From Klebsiella michiganensis (GTDB lineage Bacteria; Pseudomonadota; Gammaproteobacteria; Enterobacterales; Enterobacteriaceae): 64,000 nucleotides of DNA. Shown here in pieces: positions 58,244-64,000 of this stretch. The DNA is taken from contig CP011077.1 in the NCBI GenBank assembly GCA_000963575.1, positions 3,968,001 to 4,032,000 of the forward strand, read 5' to 3'. Made by a program: the position numbers and the translations under genes. The notes under the pieces are model-generated. The model was given only the letters and a program-made list of their open reading frames with translations, did not search any database and was not told the origin of the DNA. Numbering within the stretch: position 1 is the first letter of the stretch; every line of letters begins with the position of its first letter.

Positions 58244-58431
58244 CGAGATTCACCTGGGTAAATGAGCGAGTGTTCTCTGGCATCGGACTGGATAAAACTT
58301 GCCCGCCTCACCATTAACTCTTATAATAAGAGTAACAATAAAAAGATCAACCACTGCTTAACGATTGGCCGGAGACACTCATCCGGCTATAGACTGTTAC
58401 CGGCCCACGTTGATGAAAAATAAGGAACGCT

Positions 58432-58944
58432 ATGCGCTCAAAAGGTTTTGAAGGTATGACCTGCTCCGTCGCCTGCGTGATGGGAGCCTTAGGTGACCGC
58501 TGGGGAATGCTGATTATGCGCGACCTGTTTTTAGGCCTCAGCCGCTACGATGATTTTCGCCGCTCCAGCGGCATCACCAATGCCACGCTGTCCGACAGGC
58601 TAAAAGCGCTTGAAGAACAAGCATTGATTACCCGGCAGCTGTACCAGACGAGGCCGGATCGCTACGAATACGTGCTCACCGAAAAAGGGCGGGATATCGG
58701 GCTGGTGCTGCTGAGCATGATGCAGATAGGCAGCAAGTGGAATATCCCTGACCTTGTGGGGCCGTCGCTTTTGATGGTGGACGGCAACAGCGGGCACAAA
58801 GTTAAAGTTGCCCTGGTTGATACCGAAACCGGGCAGCAGGTTTCCCCGCAGGACGTCATGGTGGAGTTGGGGCCAGGCGCCGACGAACTTACCCGCTGGC
58901 GTTCGGCGGGCCGAATCAGAAACCCCGAACCCAGCGAGAGCTAA
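58432..58944 (+). CDS. HxlR-family transcriptional regulator
   Basis: 170 residues, AAGGAA ribosome site. HxlR winged helix (about 8-100): MTCSVACVMGALGDRWGMLIMRDLFLGLSRYDDF and LSDRLKALEEQALITRQLY, with a single Cys at about 11 often used for redox or aldehyde sensing in this family. The C-terminal 60 residues are an extra domain. The gene is divergent from the exported hydrolase and 38 bp upstream of a ketopantoate-reductase-like gene, either of which could be its target. Confidence 0.88.
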   Translation: MRSKGFEGMTCSVACVMGALGDRWGMLIMRDLFLGLSRYDDFRRSSGITNATLSDRLKALEEQALITRQLYQTRPDRYEYVLTEKGRDIGLVLLSMMQIGSKWNIPDLVGPSLLMVDGNSGHKVKVALVDTETGQQVSPQDVMVELGPGADELTRWRSAGRIRNPEPSES

Positions 58945-58982
58945 GTCGGGCAAGATAAACGTAAAACTCAACGAGAAAAGTG

Positions 58983-59933
58983 ATGAAAATACTGGTGGTT
59001 GGAGCAGGTGCAATCGGGGGTTATTACGGCGCAAGGCTGATTCAGTCCGGCGCTGACGTGACTTTTCTCGTTCGGCCAAAACGGGCCGAGCTGCTGGCAA
59101 AACAAGGTCTGAGGCTGGAGAGTAGCCAGGGGGATTTTAATGCCCCGGTGAATGCGGTCACCCGGGACAGTCTCCGGCCGGACTATGACCTGATCCTGCT
59201 CAGTTGCAAAACCTACGATCTGCAGGCAGCTATCGATGACATTACGCCTGCCGTCGGCCCGTCTACCGCCATTTTGCCTTTCCTCAATGGCCTCTCGGTT
59301 TACGACGAACTCGACGCCCGTTTTGGCCCCGACCGGGTGCTGGGCGGCGCGGCTTATATTGCCACCACGCTTAACGCCACCGGCGAAATCAAACAGATGG
59401 GCGCGGCGGATCAGGTGGTCGTCGGGGCCAGATCTCCAGCAACGGTCGGCGTAGCAAAAGCGGTTTACGCCCTGTTAGCCTCTTCCGCTGGCGTGCGCGT
59501 GCTGTCAGATAACATCATGCAGGCGCTGTGGAACAAGTGGGTGATGCTGGCTTCCGGCGCGCTGATGAACTGCCTGATGCGCGGCACGGTGGGGGATATT
59601 CTGGCAACACAGGACGGCGAGGCGCTGATGAAACAGGCGCTTTCGGAAAGCCTCAGCGTCGCCGCGGCAGAAGGTTACCCGCTGCCGCCGGAGGAAATCA
59701 CCAGCATTGAAAAACGCCTGCTGGACCCGCAATCCGCCTGGGCCGCCTCGATGATGCGCGACATTGCCAGCAACGCACCGCGCCTTGAAGGGGATGCCAT
59801 CGTCGGCGATATGATTACCCGCGCCACCCGGCACGGCCTGAGCGTTCCGCTCTGCCGGGTGGCGTACTGCCATCTCCAGGTTTACGCCCACCAGCACACG
59901 CCGGGGGCGGTAGTTCAACAGCCGTTCAAATAA
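58983..59933 (+). CDS. 2-dehydropantoate 2-reductase-like (ApbA/PanE family) protein
   Basis: 316 residues from the ATG at 58983 (MKILVVGAGAIGGYYGARLI), the NAD(P)-binding glycine motif GxGxxG at the N-terminus; an ATG/GTG pair overlaps the start. N-terminal Rossmann domain (1-170), C-terminal helical ApbA_C domain (about 180-305) with NKWVMLASGALMNCLMRGTVG and the catalytic-type Lys in IALWNKW. Paralogues of this family often act on other keto acids; the housekeeping panE lies elsewhere in enterobacteria, so pantothenate synthesis is not assumed. It lies between HxlR and AraC regulators. Confidence 0.8.
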   Translation: MKILVVGAGAIGGYYGARLIQSGADVTFLVRPKRAELLAKQGLRLESSQGDFNAPVNAVTRDSLRPDYDLILLSCKTYDLQAAIDDITPAVGPSTAILPFLNGLSVYDELDARFGPDRVLGGAAYIATTLNATGEIKQMGAADQVVVGARSPATVGVAKAVYALLASSAGVRVLSDNIMQALWNKWVMLASGALMNCLMRGTVGDILATQDGEALMKQALSESLSVAAAEGYPLPPEEITSIEKRLLDPQSAWAASMMRDIASNAPRLEGDAIVGDMITRATRHGLSVPLCRVAYCHLQVYAHQHTPGAVVQQPFK

Positions 59934-59942
59934 CGAGGTCAT

Positions 59943-60791
59943 ATGGAGCTGCTTGCCAACGAGTGGACGCAATTTGTCGCGGCGCCGTCACAGGGGCTCC
60001 AGGGCCTGCACGCCCATTTTAATAAGCACCGCTACGAGCGCCATTCCCACGATTACTTTGTGATAGGCACCATGGACGTCGGGGCTTCCAAAGTGGGTCT
60101 GGGCAGCGGCTCGATTATCGCGCCGGCCGGCAGTGCCATGATTGTGAATCCGGGGGATGCCCACGACGGCAGCGTTTACTCCGAGCAGGGTTACACCTAT
60201 AGCATGCTCTACGTGCAGCCCTGGGTGGTGGACGGCATGGCTCACGAGCTGGAGCTGAATCCCGGCCACGGCCTTTGCTTCACCCGCCCGGTGTTGAGCG
60301 ACCCGGATATCGTGGCCGGGTTGCAAACACTTCACCGCACGCTGTTTCAACAGCAGGACAGCTTAGCGCTGGAGGTGACGCTGATTGACGCGCTAAAGCC
60401 GCTGCTGAGCCGCTATTCCACACGCCGTTTTACCCCGCAGGAAGAATGCCACGAGCCGCGCATAGCCAGAGTGCGCGACCTGATTCACGACAGCTTTGCC
60501 TCCCCGCTGACCACCGAAGATATGGCCCAGGCATCCGGGCTGAGCCGGGTGCGTCTGAACCAGCTATTCCGCGCCGCTTATGGCCTGTCGCTGCACGCCT
60601 ACCTCAACAGAGTCCGTATGGATTCCGCAAGGCAAATGCTCCGCACGGGCCTGCCCGCTGCGGACGTCGCCAGCGCCGTTGGCCTGTTCGATCAGAGCCA
60701 TTTGATTCGCCGCTTTAAAGGCTGCTTCGGCATCACCCCGGCACAATTTGTTAGCGCCCATTTTTCAGATATCCAATACGGCCGCCGCTGA
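59943..60791 (+). CDS. AraC-family transcriptional regulator with cupin sensor domain
   Basis: 282 residues. N-terminal AraC_binding cupin (about 15-160; HAHFNKHRYERHSHDYFVIGTMDVG, metal- or ligand-binding His residues) and a C-terminal HTH_18 domain (about 180-280) with TEDMAQASGLSRVRLNQLFRAAYGLSLHAYLNRVR and VGLFDQSHLIRRFKGCFGITPAQF. Only 9 bp after the reductase-like gene and 50 bp before the MFS transporter, both on the same strand, suggesting one unit that it regulates. Confidence 0.88.
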   Translation: MELLANEWTQFVAAPSQGLQGLHAHFNKHRYERHSHDYFVIGTMDVGASKVGLGSGSIIAPAGSAMIVNPGDAHDGSVYSEQGYTYSMLYVQPWVVDGMAHELELNPGHGLCFTRPVLSDPDIVAGLQTLHRTLFQQQDSLALEVTLIDALKPLLSRYSTRRFTPQEECHEPRIARVRDLIHDSFASPLTTEDMAQASGLSRVRLNQLFRAAYGLSLHAYLNRVRMDSARQMLRTGLPAADVASAVGLFDQSHLIRRFKGCFGITPAQFVSAHFSDIQYGRR

Positions 60792-60841
60792 CCTTTTCAT
60801 ACTCCCGCGCCTTAAGGTTCTTATTTTCTTCGGAGCAGAGT

Positions 60842-62215
60842 ATGTCTCATTCCACAGATTCACCGTCCGTCAGCCAGGCCAGGGCACGCGTGTCCGCCTG
60901 GGTCATGATTGTCATTGGTGCGGGAAGCGTGCTGTCGTCGCTCGACCTGTTTGTCGTTAACCTCGCTTTCCCGGCCATTCGCGATAGCTTTGCCGGCGCC
61001 ACTAACCAGGCGCTGTCCTGGGTGATCAGCGCCTATTCCATTGCCTTTGCCGCTTTTCTGGTGCCCGCAGGCAGGATGGCGGATATTTACGGCCGCAAGC
61101 GTATCTTTAAAGCCGGCCTGGCGGTGTTCTCGGTGGCGAGCGTGGCCTGCGCTTTTGCCCCGGACGTTATCTCCCTGATTTGTGCGCGAGGCCTGAAAGG
61201 CGTTGGCGCCGCGCTGATGATCCCCACCAGCCTGGGGCTGCTGCTGGCGGCGTACCCAAAAGAGCGTCATAAGCAGATGGTGGGGATTTGGGCCGCGACC
61301 GGGTCAGTTGCCGCCGCGCTTGGCCCGATGCTCGGCGGGGCGCTGGTGAATATCGACTGGCGATTGATCTTTCTGATCAACCTCCCGGTGGCGATCCCGG
61401 CCCTGTGGCTGAGTAAGCACCTGACGGAAACGGAGGTGGTTAAAAGCCGCTTCCCGGATATTATCGGCTCTCTGATGCTGGTTGTAGGGCTGGCGCTGCT
61501 GGTGGCCGGGATCTCCTGGGCCAGCGACTGGGGCTTCACCAGCGCCAGGCTATGGACCGTGCTGGGCGGAGCTTTCGTCTTCCTGGCGCTGTTCGTTCGC
61601 CGCTGCCTGACGCAGCCCGCCCCGGCGCTCGACCTGCGGGTATTCCGCGTGCCTGCGTTTACCCTCGCCACGCTGGGCATGGCCTTTTTCTACATGGGAT
61701 TTGCCATCATGCTGCTGGGCGGTAGCCTGTTTCTGACCCAGGTCTGGCACTGGCCGACCGTCGAGGCGGGTGCCGCTTTTGGTCTCGGCCCCGGCACCGC
61801 CGTTGTCGCCTCGTTGATCGCGGGCAGAACGGGGTTCTCCCCTAAAAAACTCACCATCGCCGCAGGCCTTTTGTATGTGATAGCCGGTCTCTGGTGGCAC
61901 ATCGCCCTGGGCGCTGAACCGGACTATCTGCTGGCCTACCTGCCCGCGCTGATGCTGACGGGGGCCGGGGCGGGTATCGGCCAGACGGGCTTTATCGCAG
62001 GTGGCACGGCGGCGCTGCCGGCGCATCAATATGCCACCGGCACCGGGATCATTAACACCTCGCGGCAAATTGGGGCCGCCATCGGCGTGGCGGTGTTCGT
62101 GGCCGTATCCGGCAGCGCCGTTGCCAGCGAGCAGTACCACACCGCGTGGCTGCTGATGTCGCTCTTCGGGCTTATCGCCTCGCTGTCAGCGCTGCTGCTT
62201 AGCGCGAAGCGGTAG
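60842..62215 (+). CDS. MFS transporter of the DHA2 (EmrB/QacA) type
   Basis: 457 residues with CGGAG ribosome site, 14 predicted TM helices. Motifs: LDLFVVNLAFPAIRDSF in TM1, motif A GRMADIYGRKRIFKAGL (about 76-92), motif C-like LGPMLGGALVNIDWRLIFLINLP. Proton-coupled drug or metabolite efflux; substrate unknown. The AraC regulator upstream is its likely controller. It converges with the SDR gene, the two stops lying 3 bp apart. Confidence 0.88.
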   Translation: MSHSTDSPSVSQARARVSAWVMIVIGAGSVLSSLDLFVVNLAFPAIRDSFAGATNQALSWVISAYSIAFAAFLVPAGRMADIYGRKRIFKAGLAVFSVASVACAFAPDVISLICARGLKGVGAALMIPTSLGLLLAAYPKERHKQMVGIWAATGSVAAALGPMLGGALVNIDWRLIFLINLPVAIPALWLSKHLTETEVVKSRFPDIIGSLMLVVGLALLVAGISWASDWGFTSARLWTVLGGAFVFLALFVRRCLTQPAPALDLRVFRVPAFTLATLGMAFFYMGFAIMLLGGSLFLTQVWHWPTVEAGAAFGLGPGTAVVASLIAGRTGFSPKKLTIAAGLLYVIAGLWWHIALGAEPDYLLAYLPALMLTGAGAGIGQTGFIAGGTAALPAHQYATGTGIINTSRQIGAAIGVAVFVAVSGSAVASEQYHTAWLLMSLFGLIASLSALLLSAKR

Positions 62216-62218
62216 CGC

Positions 62219-63250
62219 TTATTTTTCCAGTAAGCCCAGGCGAATAAAACTTTCGGCGGTGGCGACAATCGCCTCCTCCGGGGAACGCGGTGCCCAGCCG
62301 AGCAGGTTCACCGCTTTCGCATTGGTCACGGTCATGTCCACACCGAGCAGAGTCAGCGATCCTTTCATACCCGGATTTTTGTGCGCCGCCAGGCGCACCA
62401 TCCAGTCCGGTAGCGCGAGGGTGGAGACTTTGCTGGCGGCGTCACCGAGGTGTTGACGCAGGATTTTCGCCACCTCAACCATCCGCAGGCTTTGGCCGGA
62501 ACTGGCAAGGAAGCGCTCGCCGTTGGCTGCCGGGTGCGTCATCGCCAGCCAGTGCAGGTCGGCCACGTCGCGCACGTCCACAAAGCAAGAGTTGATGTTT
62601 GGGTTACCTTTTTGCCCGTCCAGCATGTTTTTCACCAGCCGAGTGGAGTGGGAAAAATCCGGCCCTAATACCGGCCCCATCACCGCCACCGGGTTCACCG
62701 CCGACAGCTCTAGCCCCCGCCCTTCTTGCTCGACAAATGCCCAGGCCGCCTTTTCCGCCAGCGTTTTCGATTTCTGATAAGGCCAGACTTTACCGGCAAC
62801 ATCGCTCCAGTCCGTTTCGTCAAACGGGCGGCGATGGCTTGCCGGATGCCCGACGCCAACGGCCCCAAAGGCAGAAGTGAGTACTACGCGCTTAACACCG
62901 GCAAAGCTTGCGGCGCGGAGTACGCGCAGGTTGCCGTCCACCGCAGGTTTGATCCAGTCCTCGTCGGTGGCGTGGTTGCCGGAAGGCGTCGGCGATGCGC
63001 CATGCATCACATAGCGGCACCCGGCCATAGCCTCGGCCCAGCCGTCATCCGCCATTAAATCAGCGACGAAAAAGGAGAGACGGTCGCCCGGCTCACAGCC
63101 GCCCTCTTTCAGATTTTGGAGCACCTCTGCTTTGCGCTCAGCGGAACGCACGGTGGTACGAACCTCATAGCCTCTCGCCAGCAGGGTAATGATGCAGTGC
63201 TGGGCAATAAATCCGGTTCCGCCGGTAACCAATACGATATCTTGGGTCAT
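62219..63250 (-). CDS. Extended SDR, dihydroflavonol-4-reductase-like oxidoreductase
   Basis: 343 residues from the ATG at 63248-63250 (MTQDIVLVTGGTGFIAQHCI), with the extended-SDR glycine motif GGTGFIA. RYVMHGASPTPSG and VLTSAFGAVGVG are typical of the DFR/cinnamoyl-CoA-reductase group, and the catalytic Tyr/Lys is WPYQKSKTLAEKAAW (YxxxK). Reduces an unknown ketone or aldehyde with NADPH. The upstream in-frame extension crosses the divergent regulator's promoter and is rejected. It is 120 bp from the AraC regulator starting at 63371. Confidence 0.85.
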   Translation of the reverse strand: MTQDIVLVTGGTGFIAQHCIITLLARGYEVRTTVRSAERKAEVLQNLKEGGCEPGDRLSFFVADLMADDGWAEAMAGCRYVMHGASPTPSGNHATDEDWIKPAVDGNLRVLRAASFAGVKRVVLTSAFGAVGVGHPASHRRPFDETDWSDVAGKVWPYQKSKTLAEKAAWAFVEQEGRGLELSAVNPVAVMGPVLGPDFSHSTRLVKNMLDGQKGNPNINSCFVDVRDVADLHWLAMTHPAANGERFLASSGQSLRMVEVAKILRQHLGDAASKVSTLALPDWMVRLAAHKNPGMKGSLTLLGVDMTVTNAKAVNLLGWAPRSPEEAIVATAESFIRLGLLEK

Positions 63251-63370
63251 GCTTTGCTCCTCTGTGGCCTGGCAAGCAGGCGGCATATGTTCACTTGCTG
63301 CGCAGAATAAAGCCGGCCAGCCGGATTTTGAATGCTTGATAGTCCGTTCTACTTGCGCGATAGTACGGCA

Positions 63371-64000
63371 ATGCACACCGATCCTTTTTCTGAAATCCTC
63401 AAATTTGCCAACGCCGAGTCGCTGGTCACCGGCGGCTTTACCGCGGGCGGCGACTGGGCGCTTCACTTCCCGCCGCCGGACAAAATTAAATTCTTCGCCA
63501 TCGTCAAAGGCAGTTGCTGGGTGATCCTCGAAGGCCACCCGGAACCCATTCATTTTTGTACCGGCGATGTCGGCCTGCTGAATGACAGGCGGGCGTTTAT
63601 TGTCGCCAGTTCACCAGAGATCAAACCGGTCGATGCCATGCGCGTTTTTAAGGCCGGAGAGAGGAACTACGCCGCCCTGGGAGAAGGGAAAGAGTTTGAG
63701 TACATGGGTGGGCACGTCCTGCTGGACCCCAACCGCGGGCAGATGCTTGCTCAGGTGTTGCCGCAGTGGATCCATATTCCGGCCGCATCCCCGCAGGCGG
63801 CGTCTTTTCGCTGGCTGCTCGATCAGCTGATTGCCGAAAGAGAAACGGCCCAGCCCGGCACCCAGCTCGCCTCCGCGCAGCTTTCACAGCTGCTGTTTAT
63901 TCAGATCCTGCGTGCCCATTTGCAAACCAGCCATTCACTTCCGGCAGGTTTGCTGCGCGCGCTGGGAGACGCCCGCCTTGCCCCGGCGCTGCAGCTTATT
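63371..64000 (+). CDS. AraC-family regulator with Cupin_6 domain, 5' part
   Basis: Begins MHTDPFSEILKFANAESLVTGGF at 63371 and is open to the window end (210 codons), so the C-terminal HTH is not seen. The visible part matches the AraC-type cupin (Cupin_6) domain: FTAGGDWALHFPPPDKIKFFAIVKGSCW and LEGHPEPIHFCTGDVGLLNDRRAF. Divergent from the SDR gene, which it probably controls; such regulators often govern oxidoreductases of this kind. Confidence 0.85.
   Translation, partial: MHTDPFSEILKFANAESLVTGGFTAGGDWALHFPPPDKIKFFAIVKGSCWVILEGHPEPIHFCTGDVGLLNDRRAFIVASSPEIKPVDAMRVFKAGERNYAALGEGKEFEYMGGHVLLDPNRGQMLAQVLPQWIHIPAASPQAASFRWLLDQLIAERETAQPGTQLASAQLSQLLFIQILRAHLQTSHSLPAGLLRALGDARLAPALQLI

Noticed and set aside
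1..64000. tRNA or rRNA genes
   Set aside because: Apart from the tRNA-like domain of tmRNA I found no cloverleaf-like gene and no rRNA sequence.

Overview
The window is chromosomal DNA of a member of the Enterobacteriaceae. The aroF-yfiRNB / rplS-trmD-rimM-rpsP-ffh / ypjD-yfjD / grpE / nadK-recN-bamE / rnfH-ratA / smpB order is the Escherichia/Salmonella/Klebsiella backbone, the proteins are close to E. coli, and the tmRNA tag is ANDENYALAA. A BapA-type adhesin with its own type I exporter lies between smpB and ssrA, as in Salmonella, and a chromosomal rarA-oqxA-oqxB-oqxR locus is present, as in Klebsiella, Enterobacter and relatives. I cannot name the species from sequence alone.

Layout. 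1-14.8 kb: conserved housekeeping genes, namely aromatic biosynthesis (aroF, cut by the window edge), cyclic-di-GMP control (yfiRNB), ribosome and tRNA maturation, SRP, GrpE, NAD kinase, SOS repair, outer-membrane assembly and SmpB. Regulatory sites legible here include TyrR boxes, a sigma-32 promoter before grpE, two LexA boxes before recN, an ERIC element between rplS and trmD, and two convergent gene junctions carrying a duplicated terminator hairpin. 14.8-33.1 kb: a long AT-rich leader, the giant bapA (about 4190 codons) and bapBCD. 33.1-33.5 kb: ssrA (tmRNA).

33.5-about 45 kb: an AT-rich accessory island entered through the 3' end of ssrA. It has a P4-type integrase; an OLD-family nuclease/UvrD-like helicase pair with Gabija architecture; an MvdC/MvdD-type ATP-grasp ligase followed directly by a 68-residue peptide with a microviridin-like leader motif (a putative new graspetide); small membrane proteins; and a plasmid-type mobilization module whose relaxase is cut off by an IS3-family element. 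No right-hand att copy was seen and the IS has no target duplication, so the right end of the island appears to have been rearranged. Small orphan genes and a SymE/SymR-like pair follow.

45.7-64 kb: the rarA-oqxAB-oqxR RND efflux locus; a lipoprotein; a PvuRts1I-like modification-dependent endonuclease; cbpA-cbpM; then a run of regulators paired with oxidoreductase, hydrolase or efflux genes (nitroreductase/LysR, alpha-beta hydrolase/HxlR, ketopantoate-reductase-like, AraC, MFS, an extended SDR and a partial AraC regulator cut by the window end).

The most unusual content is the graspetide-like operon next to the Gabija-like pair, followed by the PvuRts1I-like nuclease and the repeated-terminator elements.
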